A stretch of 64,000 nt of DNA from Streptococcus mitis (GCF_001579045.1 NZ_KQ970261.1:1922-65921), one strand, 5' to 3'. Shown: positions 29,652 to 39,213, counted from the first letter of the stretch. A program made the numbers and translations. Notes: generated from the sequence alone by a model not told the origin.

Positions 29652-30341
29652 TTAATTTTCGTTTTTAAGAATTTCTTCTAATTTATGATAGTCTTGGACA
29701 CTATCAATCTCATAGATGCTATTACCTTCTAATTCTTCAACATAGACATCTAGCTCTTTGATGTTATCCTTAACCATATTGTCCCAATAGAGATCAACAA
29801 ATTCACCACTTGCATAAGCCTTATCGATAAAGCTGACAATCTTTTCTGCAGTTGGAGCATCCCAGAAGGATACACCACTAAGGATACGACCTGCCTTGCT
29901 ATCAACAATAATGTCTTGAACCTTGTAGTCATCTCCATAGACCAAGAACCATTCGTTGGTACAATCTTCACGATAAACACTAAAATAAGTAGAACGTGTC
30001 AAATCATTGCGGAACATATTTTTAAAGAGATAATTATCGGCATCGATAACATAACTATTGGCCAATTCTTCTTTTACAAGATAGAGAGAGTAAAAGTTAT
30101 TGTAGTCAGCGTATTTATCATTGAAAACGAGGCGAACGCCATATTTTTCTTTTAAGTAATCGAATTGTTCTTTAAGATAACCAACGATGATGATGATGTC
30201 ATTGATTCCTTTTTCTTTGAGAAACTCAATTTGGTATTCAATCAAAGGTTTTTGATTAACCTGAACCAAAGCTTTAGGGGTATTTTCAGTCATAGGACGC
30301 AAGCGAGTTCCCAATCCCGCTGCTAAGATAATGGCTTTCAC
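29652..30341 (-). CDS. licC: CTP:phosphocholine cytidylyltransferase
   Basis: Makes CDP-choline from phosphocholine and CTP for decoration of teichoic acids. 229 residues of nucleotidyltransferase fold: AAGLGTRLRPMTENTPKAL at residues 7-25 (pyrophosphate loop and Lys), and VIDADNYLF near 103 for the metal site. Last gene of the operon, 11 bp after licB. Confidence 0.96.
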   Translation of the reverse strand: MKAIILAAGLGTRLRPMTENTPKALVQVNQKPLIEYQIEFLKEKGINDIIIIVGYLKEQFDYLKEKYGVRLVFNDKYADYNNFYSLYLVKEELANSYVIDADNYLFKNMFRNDLTRSTYFSVYREDCTNEWFLVYGDDYKVQDIIVDSKAGRILSGVSFWDAPTAEKIVSFIDKAYASGEFVDLYWDNMVKDNIKELDVYVEELEGNSIYEIDSVQDYHKLEEILKNEN

Positions 30342-30352
30342 ACGAATCTCCT

Positions 30353-31231
30353 TTATTCTTTAATAATAATATAAACTCCAGCAATGACGACAAGTGACGT
30401 AATAATTGTCAGCATATCTAGCGGTGCACCCAAGAAAACAACTGCAAACAAGACAGTCCAAACTACATAACTCACGTTCAAGCCTGTAGCCTTGGCTGGT
30501 TGCAAGCGATTGATAGCGATATAATAAGCCAAATAGGAAATCATATCAAAGGCTGCAAAGACAATCATAAGACCTAACAATTGTCCATTGGCCACTTCTG
30601 CAAATGACTGATGAGAGAAGAGCACAATCACAAGATAGGACAAGAATGAAGTCACTTGACGGATTAAGAGGGCTTCGATTTCACTCAATTCACTTTCCAT
30701 GGCAAAGGAGCTAAGGACACTTTCACTCCCCCATGCAATGGCACAAACCAAAGCACAGAGAATCCCAATGTAGAAGGAATTGACCTGTTCCACCTTATAG
30801 GTCTGAGCAATAATCCCTCCAATAATCAAGACAATCCCAAACACAGTATTTTTTGAAATCTTGTGCTTCAAAAAGAAGAAAGCCAATAAAACTGAAACTG
30901 CAGGGTAGATAGCAGATACCGATGAAGCTAAGGAACTTCCAATATACTTAACCGCATAAAGGTTGGCCTGCATACCGATTGGGCCTGCTAGCAAGGCTCC
31001 GATGATAACACTCACATTGCGAATATTTAAGAAAATCGAGAGACGAACTTTTCCTTCTTTTACTAAAAGAAAAGCTAGTAAGATAAAGATACTCAAGAAA
31101 TCATGAGCAGCGGCTACCACAAAGGGCGACAAATCTGTAAAAATCGAAAAGATATAAGCACTAATCGTTAGACCTAAACCCCAGAAAACACCTGAGAGTA
31201 GACCAAAGGAAACTCCATTTTTATTTTTCAT
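30353..31231 (-). CDS. licB: Choline permease LicB, EamA/DMT-type
   Basis: Choline uptake protein with ten predicted membrane segments in two EamA-like halves; 292 residues from the ATG at 31231 (MKNKNGVSFGLLSG), chosen because GGAGG sits 5 bases before it. A second ATG four codons upstream overlaps that ribosome site. The start overlaps the licA end by 11 bp. It imports choline that LicA and LicC activate. Confidence 0.95.
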   Translation of the reverse strand: MKNKNGVSFGLLSGVFWGLGLTISAYIFSIFTDLSPFVVAAAHDFLSIFILLAFLLVKEGKVRLSIFLNIRNVSVIIGALLAGPIGMQANLYAVKYIGSSLASSVSAIYPAVSVLLAFFFLKHKISKNTVFGIVLIIGGIIAQTYKVEQVNSFYIGILCALVCAIAWGSESVLSSFAMESELSEIEALLIRQVTSFLSYLVIVLFSHQSFAEVANGQLLGLMIVFAAFDMISYLAYYIAINRLQPAKATGLNVSYVVWTVLFAVVFLGAPLDMLTIITSLVVIAGVYIIIKE

Positions 31232-32090
31232 CTGAACCTCCATAATATGACAAACCTTTAACAGCTCTTTGGTAACGACTCACACCATAGTCACCAAAAT
31301 CTGCACCTTGCTCTTCTTTGTAGACTGTCCATAGACTCCAAATAGCATCTTGTAAAATTTTATAAATAGCAATCTTTTCACGAGAGACAGGTGTTTGCTC
31401 ACTCTCATAGTGAGACAAGAAGTCTTCTTCCTCTTGACGAGTGAATTCAGACTCTAAAAAGAGGGCAGCCAAATCCCACATTGGATCATTCATTGATGAA
31501 TATTCCCAGTCAATCAAATAAAGTCGGCCTTGAGGTGATTCGATAAAGTTTTCAGGCACCAAATCGATATGACAAGATTTTCTGTCAACACCTAAATCGG
31601 TCAGTCTTTTCTCTAAAGAGAAGACTTCTTCTCGAACAGCTTCATAGTTGGCATAAGGGATTTTCTCTTCAATCAAGGATTCGTATTTTTTGATTTCTTC
31701 AAAAGGAGCAAATTCTCCCCTTAATTCCTTACCAGAAGCATGAATAGTCTGTAATATTGGAGCAATTTTATCAAATTTTGTCTTGATTGACCTTGAATCA
31801 AGCGTAATCGCAGATTCGATATACTCATTTACTTTGATACCAGCTTCAATATCAAAAAGATAATTTTTTACATCTAAGTCTAAATCCTTTAGTAGTTCAA
31901 GATTGTACTTTTCATCTTGACGATTGATCAGCTTTTCTGTCCCTTTACCAAAGAATTTAACAATGTATTGCTTATTTGTTGTTTTGACCAAATAGTTTTG
32001 ATTGGTCATCCCCCCCAGTTGTTCAACACTGAGGACTTCCTCTTCTTCACTAAGTAAGGAAGAAATTTTTTCTTTAATGATTTTCTCCAC
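31221..32090 (-). CDS. licA: Choline kinase
   Basis: Phosphorylates imported choline. 289 residues of the APH/choline kinase fold: the Brenner motif appears as CHIDLVPENFIE near 177 (His-Asp-x-x-x-x-Asn variant) and the metal motif LIDWEYSSMNDPMWDLA near 195. The N-terminal nucleotide loop is QLGGMTNQNYLV. Lies between tarJ and licB with short or negative spacing. Confidence 0.96.
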   Translation of the reverse strand: MEKIIKEKISSLLSEEEEVLSVEQLGGMTNQNYLVKTTNKQYIVKFFGKGTEKLINRQDEKYNLELLKDLDLDVKNYLFDIEAGIKVNEYIESAITLDSRSIKTKFDKIAPILQTIHASGKELRGEFAPFEEIKKYESLIEEKIPYANYEAVREEVFSLEKRLTDLGVDRKSCHIDLVPENFIESPQGRLYLIDWEYSSMNDPMWDLAALFLESEFTRQEEEDFLSHYESEQTPVSREKIAIYKILQDAIWSLWTVYKEEQGADFGDYGVSRYQRAVKGLSYYGGSDEK

Positions 32091-32106
32091 AATTAACCTC
32101 CAGCAC

Positions 32107-33129
32107 TTATACTTCCCACTTAAACACAGTTTTAAAGGCTGTATTTAAATCGGTAGCAAAGACACGGTGAATATCTTTAATTTCTCTTACAGGTTCTTCT
32201 AGATAAAGGATATTTTTAAGACGATTGGCAAATTTCTTGACTTCCATCATTTGGATGGCATTTTCAAAATCGATGCGACCAGAACGAGAGGAACCAACCA
32301 AGAGCAAGCCTTTTTCTAAGGCATCGCGTGTATTGAGATTCACTTTATACTCGCTAACTCCCATCATGAGAATTGTTCCCTGAGGACGAATGTAGCGAAT
32401 CAAATCATTAATAGCTGGTCCAGTACCATCACCACCACAACACTCAAAAGCATGGTCAAAGGCCAAATCTTCAGGAATATTATCCGTAATATAGCATTCT
32501 TTGGCAAATGAGAAAAGTTCCAATTTTTCCCAATGACGACCAATGACCACAATCTCTGCTTCTGGCAAAGTATAGTTGATAATATTAGCAACCACAAAAG
32601 CTAAACTTCCATCTCCGATAACGGCGATTCGGTCCCGCTTGCTATGAGCAAGAGTCAATAGACGATTCATAGCGTGCATACCGACACTAACAAACTCTGT
32701 AATGGCTGCAACCGTGTCTTCAATAGCATCATAAGCCACCACACGGTCTTTAGGGAGAGAAACAAACTCTCTCATAAAGCCATCAAAACCACTAGACAAG
32801 AAATGGGTCCCTGTCATGTAGTTCTCATAGAATTCTTCATCACTCTGCATAGGAGGCTGATTCGGAATCATGACAACTTTTTGACCAACCTCATAAGTTC
32901 CTGTCGGATCAGAAATAACGGTTCCACATGACTCGTGAATCATTGCCATTGGAAGCTTTTTATTCAAAATCTTGGGATCACGTTTGCCCTGGTAGTAACG
33001 CTGATCCGCATGACAGACAGCCATGTAGTTGGGACGGATGAGGATATGATTCTCTTGGTCAATAGCCTCTTCCTGGTATTTGACGTTGATAAACTTGGGC
33101 TTAGTCAGTTGATAAATTTGATTAATCAT
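32107..33129 (-). CDS. tarJ: Ribulose-5-phosphate reductase TarJ
   Basis: Medium-chain dehydrogenase that reduces ribulose 5-phosphate to ribitol 5-phosphate with NADPH, for ribitol-containing teichoic acid. 340 residues from ATG 33129 (MINQIYQLTKPKF), 4 bp after tarI. Zn ligands in CHADQRYYQGKRDP and HESCGTV, and nucleotide loop VIGDGSLAFVVANI near 179. Works with TarI next door. Confidence 0.95.
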   Translation of the reverse strand: MINQIYQLTKPKFINVKYQEEAIDQENHILIRPNYMAVCHADQRYYQGKRDPKILNKKLPMAMIHESCGTVISDPTGTYEVGQKVVMIPNQPPMQSDEEFYENYMTGTHFLSSGFDGFMREFVSLPKDRVVAYDAIEDTVAAITEFVSVGMHAMNRLLTLAHSKRDRIAVIGDGSLAFVVANIINYTLPEAEIVVIGRHWEKLELFSFAKECYITDNIPEDLAFDHAFECCGGDGTGPAINDLIRYIRPQGTILMMGVSEYKVNLNTRDALEKGLLLVGSSRSGRIDFENAIQMMEVKKFANRLKNILYLEEPVREIKDIHRVFATDLNTAFKTVFKWEV

Positions 33130-33133
33130 ATCA

Positions 33134-33841
33134 CTAGTCTTTCTCAATCATACTTTTTGCAATCTTCAAATCTGTCACTGTTGTGATTTTAAGGTTTGAG
33201 TATTCCCCCTTAGCCAAGGCCACATCTTTTCCTTTGATTACAAAGATTTTACATGCATCTGTTAAGATTTCCTTCTCTTCATCAGAAAGAGATCCATAAA
33301 GGTCCATGAAGTCCTTGCAACGGAATGTTTGAGGTGTTTGTCCTTGATAAAGGTGAGCACGATTTGGAATATCTGTAATAAATTGACCATTGGTACTTTC
33401 AACGATAGTATCAACCGCTTCTACCACCGTATCCACTGCGTCATGATTTTGGGCAAGTTGGATATTGTCCTGAATCATGCGAAGTGTAATAAATGGACGA
33501 ACAGAATCGTGGGTAACAACGATATCCTCTGGAGTAAGCGGACGATAAGCATCAATGGCTTCAATGATTTTCTCAATACTCGTATTACGGTCAGCACCAC
33601 CTTTTGTAATGATGATACGTTCCTTATGAAGAGGAAGATATTTATCTACAAGATCTTCTGCATGAGAAACCCAGTCTCCATGAACCCCAACCACAATTTT
33701 TTCAATGCTTGGTTCCAAGACAAATTTTTCAATTGTATGAATCAAGATAGGTCGATCACCTAGCTCTAAAAATTGTTTTGGCAAGTTACTGATTCCCATG
33801 CGTGTGCCAGTTCCACCAGCAAGAATTCCTGCATAAATCAT
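33134..33841 (-). CDS. tarI: Ribitol-5-phosphate cytidylyltransferase TarI
   Basis: Activates ribitol 5-phosphate to CDP-ribitol. 235 residues of the IspD/TarI family: N-terminal AGGTGTRMGISNLPKQFLEL at residues 7-26 and VVTHDSVRPF near 109. First gene of the leftward lic operon, with two promoters upstream, one associated with a CiaR site. Confidence 0.95.
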   Translation of the reverse strand: MIYAGILAGGTGTRMGISNLPKQFLELGDRPILIHTIEKFVLEPSIEKIVVGVHGDWVSHAEDLVDKYLPLHKERIIITKGGADRNTSIEKIIEAIDAYRPLTPEDIVVTHDSVRPFITLRMIQDNIQLAQNHDAVDTVVEAVDTIVESTNGQFITDIPNRAHLYQGQTPQTFRCKDFMDLYGSLSDEEKEILTDACKIFVIKGKDVALAKGEYSNLKITTVTDLKIAKSMIEKD

Positions 33842-34080
33842 CTATTTTCTCCTTTGTCTTACTAAAAAAACTTATTCTCTCTATTATACCACAATCTAGT
33901 CCTATCATGAAAGAAATACCGGCCCTCCCGTTCTAGAATAGAAGGATTAAGGAGTTCTATTATTCAAAGAAACTAGTCCATTTCTAGTAATGACTAGGAA
34001 TTCTATAGTCATTACTAATAAATAGCTGTGAAATTTTAGAGTTCTTCAGAATAATATACTTTTCTTAAAGAAAGCTTAAA
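33842..34080 (-). promoter_or_regulatory. tarI-lic control region: CiaR site, two promoters, leader hairpins
   Basis: Distal promoter: a perfect CiaR box TTTAAG-N5-TTTAAG at 34064-34080, followed 10 bp later by a -10-like TATTCT. Proximal promoter: TGG-extended -10 TATAAT at 33883-33888, with no good -35. Between them is a 12-bp perfect inverted repeat, TAGTAATGACTA/TAGTCATTACTA (33985-34017), and a weaker AATAGAA/TTCTATT pair, so the distal transcript has a structured leader. CiaR control of lic is known in pneumococcus. Confidence 0.8.
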
Positions 34081-34115
34081 ATTAAACTTTGAAACTTCAA
34101 AGCGATTACTTGACT

Positions 34116-34223
34116 TATACTCAATGAAAATCAAAAAGCAAACTAGGAAGCTAGCCGTAAGCTGTACTTGAGTACGGTAAGGCGACGCTGACGTGGTTTG
34201 AATTTGATTTTCGAAGAGTATTA
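34116..34223. repeat. BOX element, shortened
   Basis: 108 bp from TATACTCAATGAAAATCAAA to CGAAGAGTATTA, with boxA partly and boxB almost entirely lost and the boxC core TAAGGCGACGCTGACG kept. It lies in the divergent tarI-tacF region, between the CiaR site and the tacF promoter. Confidence 0.92.
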
Positions 34224-34256
34224 CTGCCCTTCATTTCTTATTAGCTGACTTTATGA

Positions 34257-34262
34257 TATAAT
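34257..34262 (+). promoter_or_regulatory. tacF -10 element
   Basis: TGA-extended TATAAT, 19 bases before the tacF ATG, just beyond the BOX repeat. No convincing -35. Confidence 0.55.
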
Positions 34263-34281
34263 GAAAAACGAGGTAAATTGA

Positions 34282-35769
34282 ATGAAAAGTATAAAATTAA
34301 ATGCTCTATCTTACATGGGAATTCGTGTCTTAAATATTATTTTTCCCATCTTAACTGGAACCTATGTCGCGCGTGTCTTGGACCGAACTGACTATGGTTA
34401 CTTCAACTCTGTCGACACAATTTTGTCATTTTTCTTACCCTTTGCAACTTATGGAGTCTATAACTACGGTTTACGGGCCATCAGTAATGTCAAGGATAAC
34501 AAAAAAGATCTGAATAGAACCTTCTCTAGTCTTTTTTATTTGTGCATAGCTTGTACGATTTTGACCACCGCTGTCTATATCCTTGCCTATCCTCTCTTCT
34601 TTACAGATAATCCAATCATCAAAAAGGTCTACCTTGTCATGGGGATTCAACTCATTGCCCAGATTTTTTCAATTGAATGGGTCAATGAAGCTCTGGAAAA
34701 TTACAGTTTTCTCTTTTACAAGACTGCCTTCATCCGTATCCTGATGCTGGTCTCTATTTTCCTGTTTGTCAAAAATGAACACGATATTGTTGTCTATACG
34801 CTTGTGATGAGTTTATCGACACTGATTAACTATCTGATTAGTTATTTTTGGATTAAAAGAGACATTAAGCTTGTTAAGATTCACATAAGTGATTTTAAAC
34901 CGCTCTTTCTTCCTCTGACAGCCATGTTGGTCTTTGCCAATGCCAATATGCTCTTCACTTTTTTGGATCGTCTCTTCCTCGTTAAAACAGGGATTGATGT
35001 CAACGTTAGTTACTATACTATGGCTCAACGAATTGTGACCGTTATAGCTGGTGTTGTAACAGGAGCTATCGGAGTGAGTGTGCCTCGTCTCAGTTACTAT
35101 CTAGGAAAAGGCGACAAGGAAGCCTATGTCGCCCTTGTTAACCGAGGCAGTCGAATCTTTAATTTCTTTATCATTCCACTCAGTTTCGGACTCATGGTTT
35201 TAGGACCAAATGCCATCCTACTTTACGGTAGTGAAAAATATATCGGAGGTGGTATCTTAACCTCTCTCTTCGCTTTTCGTACGATTATCCTGGCCTTAGA
35301 TACCATTCTTGGTTCCCAAATTCTCTTTACAAATGGCTATGAAAAACGTATCACAGTCTATACAGTCTTTGCAGGATTACTCAATTTGGGCTTAAATAGT
35401 CTCCTCTTTTTCAACCACATCGTGGCTCCTGAATACTACTTACTGACAACTATGCTATCAGAGGCCTCTCTACTTGTTTTCTATATCATTTTCATCCATA
35501 GAAAACAGCTCATCCACTTAGGACATATCTTTAGCTATACTGTTCGATACTCGCTCTTTTCACTTTCCTTTGTAGGAATTTATTTCCTGATTAATTTCGT
35601 GTATCCTGTGGATATGGTCATTAATTTGCCATTTTTGATTAATACTGGTTTGATTGTCTTGCTATCAGCCATCTCTTATATTGGTCTACTTGTCTTCACC
35701 AAAGATAGCATTTTCTATGAATTTTTAAACCATGTCCTAGCCTTAAAAAATAACTTCAAAAGATCATAG
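34282..35769 (+). CDS. tacF: Teichoic acid flippase TacF
   Basis: Polysaccharide-flippase (Wzx-like, MATE/PST superfamily) protein of 495 residues with about 14 hydrophobic segments, which in pneumococcus moves choline-bearing teichoic acid precursor across the membrane and makes growth choline-dependent. It begins MKSIKLNALSYMGIRVLNIIFPILTGTYVARVL, typical of the family's first helix. It is followed by licD1 after 9 bp. Assignment rests on sequence and its place in the lic locus. Confidence 0.94.
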   Translation: MKSIKLNALSYMGIRVLNIIFPILTGTYVARVLDRTDYGYFNSVDTILSFFLPFATYGVYNYGLRAISNVKDNKKDLNRTFSSLFYLCIACTILTTAVYILAYPLFFTDNPIIKKVYLVMGIQLIAQIFSIEWVNEALENYSFLFYKTAFIRILMLVSIFLFVKNEHDIVVYTLVMSLSTLINYLISYFWIKRDIKLVKIHISDFKPLFLPLTAMLVFANANMLFTFLDRLFLVKTGIDVNVSYYTMAQRIVTVIAGVVTGAIGVSVPRLSYYLGKGDKEAYVALVNRGSRIFNFFIIPLSFGLMVLGPNAILLYGSEKYIGGGILTSLFAFRTIILALDTILGSQILFTNGYEKRITVYTVFAGLLNLGLNSLLFFNHIVAPEYYLLTTMLSEASLLVFYIIFIHRKQLIHLGHIFSYTVRYSLFSLSFVGIYFLINFVYPVDMVINLPFLINTGLIVLLSAISYIGLLVFTKDSIFYEFLNHVLALKNNFKRS

Positions 35770-35778
35770 GAGTTTAAA

Positions 35779-36582
35779 ATGAAACAACTAACCATTGAAG
35801 ATGCCAAACAAATTGAATTAGAAATTTTGGATTACATTGATACTCTCTGTAAAAAGCACAATATCAACTATATTATTAACTACGGGACTCTGATTGGGGC
35901 AGTTCGACATGAGGGCTTTATCCCTTGGGACGACGATATCGATCTTTCCATGCCTCGCGAAGACTACCAACGATTTATTAACATTTTTCAAAAGGAAAAA
36001 AGCAAGTATAGGCTCCTATCCTTAGAAACTGATAAGAACTACTTTAACAACTTTATCAAGATAACCGACAGTACCACTAAAATTATTGATACTCGAAATA
36101 CAAAAACCTATGAGTCAGGTGTCTTTATCGATATTTTCCCCATGGATCGCTTTGATGATCCTAAGGTCATTGATACTTGTTATAAACTGGAAAGCTTCAA
36201 ACTGCTGTCTTTCAGTAAACATAAAAATATTGTCTATAAAGATAGCCTTTTAAAAGATTGGATACGAACAGCATTTTGGTTGCTCCTTCGACCGGTTTCT
36301 CCTCGTTATTTCGCACATAAAATCGAGAAAGAAATTCAAAAATATAGTCGTGAGAATGGGCAGTATATGGCTTTTATCCCTTCTAAATTTAAGGAAAAAG
36401 AAGTATTCCCAAGTGGTACTTTTGATAAAACAATCGATTTGCCCTTTGAGAATTTGATCCTTCCTGCTCCTGAAAAATTTGATACTATTTTGACACAATT
36501 TTATGGAGATTATATGACCTTGCCACCTGAAGAAAAACGCTTCTACAGTCATGAATTTCACGCTTACAAATTGGAGGATTAG
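35779..36582 (+). CDS. licD1: Phosphocholine transferase LicD1
   Basis: Attaches phosphocholine to GalNAc in the teichoic acid repeat. 267 residues. The LicD-family signature is clear: NYGTLIGAVRHEGFIPWDDDIDLSMPREDY near residues 34-63, with the DDDID acidic cluster needed for metal-dependent transfer. The tail carries the FYGDYMTLPP block. licD2 follows 1 bp later with overlapping ribosome site GGAGG. Confidence 0.95.
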   Translation: MKQLTIEDAKQIELEILDYIDTLCKKHNINYIINYGTLIGAVRHEGFIPWDDDIDLSMPREDYQRFINIFQKEKSKYRLLSLETDKNYFNNFIKITDSTTKIIDTRNTKTYESGVFIDIFPMDRFDDPKVIDTCYKLESFKLLSFSKHKNIVYKDSLLKDWIRTAFWLLLRPVSPRYFAHKIEKEIQKYSRENGQYMAFIPSKFKEKEVFPSGTFDKTIDLPFENLILPAPEKFDTILTQFYGDYMTLPPEEKRFYSHEFHAYKLED

Positions 36583-36583
36583 G

Positions 36584-37393
36584 ATGCAATATTTAGAAAA
36601 AGAAGAAATTAAAGAAATTCAACTAGCCCTGCTAGACTATATTGATGAGACTTGTAAGAAACATGATATTCCTTATTTTCTTAGTTATGGAACCATGCTT
36701 GGAGCCATCCGCCACAAAGGTATGATTCCTTGGGACGATGATATTGATATTTCCCTTTATCGTGAAGATTATGAGCGTTTACTGAAGATTATTGAGGAAG
36801 AAAATCATCCACGTTATAAGGTTCTCTCCTACGATACATCTTCTTGGTACTTCCATAATTTCGCATCAATTTTGGACACTTCTACTGTTATCGAAGACCA
36901 TGTTAAGTACAAGCGTCATGACACCAGTCTCTTTATCGATGTCTTCCCAATTGATCGCTTTACAGACTTGAGCATTGTCGACAAGAGTTATAAGTATGTA
37001 GCCCTTCGTCAACTAGCTTATATCAAAAAATCACGCGCAGTTCACGGTGATAGTAAATTAAAAGATTTTCTAAGATTATGTAGCTGGTACGCCCTCCGGG
37101 TGGTCAATCCCCGTTACTTTTACAAGAAAATTGATCAGCTAGTCAAAAATGCTGAAACCAACACTCCTCAATATGAAGGAGGAGTTGGGATCGGTAAGGA
37201 AGGAATGAAAGAAATCTTCCCAGTTGATACCTTTAAAGAACTGATTTTGACTGAGTTTGAAGGTCGTATGTTGCCTGTGCCAAAAAAATATGACCAATTT
37301 TTAACCCAGATGTATGGGGATTATATGACACCACCATCAAAAGAAATGCAAGAATGGTATAGTCATAGCATTAAAGCTTATCGTAAAAACTGA
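36584..37393 (+). CDS. licD2: Phosphocholine transferase LicD2
   Basis: Paralogue of LicD1, 269 residues from ATG 36584 (MQYLEKEEIKEIQLALLDYID), with the same signature SYGTMLGAIRHKGMIPWDDDIDISLYREDY and C-terminal MYGDYMTPPSKE. The two proteins decorate different GalNAc residues in pneumococcus. The start was chosen for the GGAGG at 36573. It closes the rightward lic operon; a 128-bp hairpin repeat follows. Confidence 0.95.
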   Translation: MQYLEKEEIKEIQLALLDYIDETCKKHDIPYFLSYGTMLGAIRHKGMIPWDDDIDISLYREDYERLLKIIEEENHPRYKVLSYDTSSWYFHNFASILDTSTVIEDHVKYKRHDTSLFIDVFPIDRFTDLSIVDKSYKYVALRQLAYIKKSRAVHGDSKLKDFLRLCSWYALRVVNPRYFYKKIDQLVKNAETNTPQYEGGVGIGKEGMKEIFPVDTFKELILTEFEGRMLPVPKKYDQFLTQMYGDYMTPPSKEMQEWYSHSIKAYRKN

Positions 37394-37422
37394 TTGAGGA
37401 CAATTATACAAAGTATTGAGTG

Positions 37423-37550
37423 AGACTTGGAAAAACTCATTTGCAGGAAAAAATGAAGTAAATATTCCTACAACAAAACGCATAATATCAAGGCTTTTCG
37501 GCACCTGATATTATGCGTTTTCCTTATCTTAAAAACTTTTTATCCAGTCT
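37423..37550. repeat. MITE-like hairpin element, copy 1
   Basis: About 128 bp. The ends are imperfectly inverted (AGACTTGGAAAAACT with the complement of AAAAACTTTTTATCCAGTCT). In the middle is a 16-bp perfect stem AAAACGCATAATATCA (37475-37490) with its complement at 37506-37521, which can also serve as the licD2 terminator. A second copy with the same layout lies at 49060-49189. I cannot assign it to BOX; RUP or another streptococcal MITE was not tested. Confidence 0.75.
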
Positions 37551-37740
37551 ATTATAGGAAACTGAATCTGGAATAGTCCAACACGACTTCTAAAATATTG
37601 TTATAAATTGATTAAAATTCCAAAATCAATTTGTTCAGTTCTTATTTCACGCTACTATAGTTATGCTTTTTATGAATTAACCACTATTACTATCTCTTTA
37701 TCAATCTTCACGCTGAAGCGGTGATTGATTTAAAACAAGT

Positions 37741-39075
37741 TTAAAAAATATCGAAAAGAAGCTTAATATTGAGAATAGTCAGTATGATCGCAACTACATA
37801 TCCTAAGATAGTATTCCATTTCGCATTGGCAAATTCGCCCATCAATGATTTCTTAGATGTGAGATAAATCAATGGAAAGATAGAAAATGGTAGGGCAATG
37901 GAAAGAAAAACTTGTGAATAAACTAATAATTGATCCAAGGTTGTTTCTTGGTGGCCAAACAAAACAGCAACAATCATGACGGGTAGTAAGGCAAATAACC
38001 GGGTTCCAAGTCGGATAATCCATTGTGGTAATTTCATATGTAGGAAACCTTCCATGACGATTTGTCCTGTCAAGGTGCCTGTAATCGTTGAATTTTGTCC
38101 ACTGGCTAATAGAGCCAAGGCAAATAAGGTAGATAGAGTCGAACTAGCTATAGCCCCCGCAATTGTAGAATCTTTTAAGGCATTATACATTTGTGAAAAG
38201 GCAGAAATATCAGATGCATGGCCGAAAAAGAGAGCTGCACCTAAGATCAAAAGAAGGGAATTGACAACAAAGGCTAGAGATAACTGAAGATTTGAATCCC
38301 ATGTCATAAAGCGAACACCTTTACGAATATCATTCTTATCCTTGTGATTGACTTTTCGAGTTTGTGACAAAGATGAATGCAAATACAAATTATGAGGCAT
38401 AACCGTCGCTCCAACAATCCCTAGCGCTAAGGTCAACTGACTTTCATGTCCAGGAGCAGGACTTTCAAACAAGGTGGATGTTGGTAAATAACCTCCAAAA
38501 ATTCCTTGAATACTTGGATGTGATAAAGTCACAAGGTAGGTGAAAATCACCAAGATTGTCAAAATCAAGGTCGTAACGATAGCTTCAATCTTTTTAAATC
38601 CAAACTTCATCATCAAAAGTAAAAGAAATACATCTAGAATGGTTAACAGAATCGCTACCATGATTGGAATCTTAAATAGAAGATTGAGAGCAATCGCAGA
38701 ACCTAGAACTTCTGCCAGGTCTGTTGCCATCAAGGCTAGTTCCAAAATAACCCACAGACTATAACGAAGCCACTTTGGTGAATGATAAGCCGTCGCTTGT
38801 GCTAAATCCATCTTAGTCACAATCCCAAGTTTTCCTGCCATTTGTTGCAATTGCATAGCAATAAGGGAAGAAATCAAGATGACAAACAAGAGGCTGTATT
38901 TGTAGGATGCACCTCCAACAACACTGGTAATCCAGTTTCCCGGATCCATATAGCCTACAGCTACTAGAGCGCCCGGGCCTAAAAAAGCCCTTAGATTTTG
39001 CCAAAAGCGGTTATTATTTGGAGTATCAATAGATTGATTAATCTCAGAAAGTGAGACCTTTTCATAAGAAGACAT
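37741..39075 (-). CDS. mntH: Nramp-family manganese/divalent metal transporter MntH
   Basis: Proton-coupled Mn2+/Fe2+ importer, 444 residues with eleven predicted membrane segments. The metal-site motifs are intact: DPGN (in GYMDPGNW near residue 43) and MPHNLYLHSS near 228. Preceded by a promoter and a DtxR/MntR-like palindrome. Located between licD2 and carB; I do not recall an mntH at this spot in reference pneumococci, so it may be a strain- or species-specific gene. Confidence 0.93.
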   Translation of the reverse strand: MSSYEKVSLSEINQSIDTPNNNRFWQNLRAFLGPGALVAVGYMDPGNWITSVVGGASYKYSLLFVILISSLIAMQLQQMAGKLGIVTKMDLAQATAYHSPKWLRYSLWVILELALMATDLAEVLGSAIALNLLFKIPIMVAILLTILDVFLLLLMMKFGFKKIEAIVTTLILTILVIFTYLVTLSHPSIQGIFGGYLPTSTLFESPAPGHESQLTLALGIVGATVMPHNLYLHSSLSQTRKVNHKDKNDIRKGVRFMTWDSNLQLSLAFVVNSLLLILGAALFFGHASDISAFSQMYNALKDSTIAGAIASSTLSTLFALALLASGQNSTITGTLTGQIVMEGFLHMKLPQWIIRLGTRLFALLPVMIVAVLFGHQETTLDQLLVYSQVFLSIALPFSIFPLIYLTSKKSLMGEFANAKWNTILGYVVAIILTILNIKLLFDIF

Positions 39076-39163
39076 ACATATTTACCTCTTTCTAATCTTC
39101 TCTTTTGATATGATGTTGAAAAATAGATTTTAAAATGGTTCCTAACTTTTCCAACTCGCTCTT

Positions 39164-39213
39164 ATTATATCATAAAAATGCTACAAAGTCTTTAAAAAAT
39201 TAGGTGAGCTTAA
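39164..39213 (-). promoter_or_regulatory. mntH promoter and metalloregulator-like box
   Basis: -10 TATAAT at 39164-39169 (minus), weak -35. The palindrome-like TTAGGTGAGCTTAA at 39200-39213 resembles the DtxR/MntR half-site TTAGGTTAGCCTAA (12 of 14) and sits just upstream of the -35 region. Manganese-responsive control is inferred. Confidence 0.55.

Noticed and set aside
35779-37393. licD1/licD2 as a fresh tandem duplication
   Set aside because: The proteins are clearly diverged and this two-gene layout is the known arrangement of the lic locus.
37700-37731. Hairpin TCAATC..GATTGA as mntH terminator
   Set aside because: The stem is short and lacks a T run on the minus strand.
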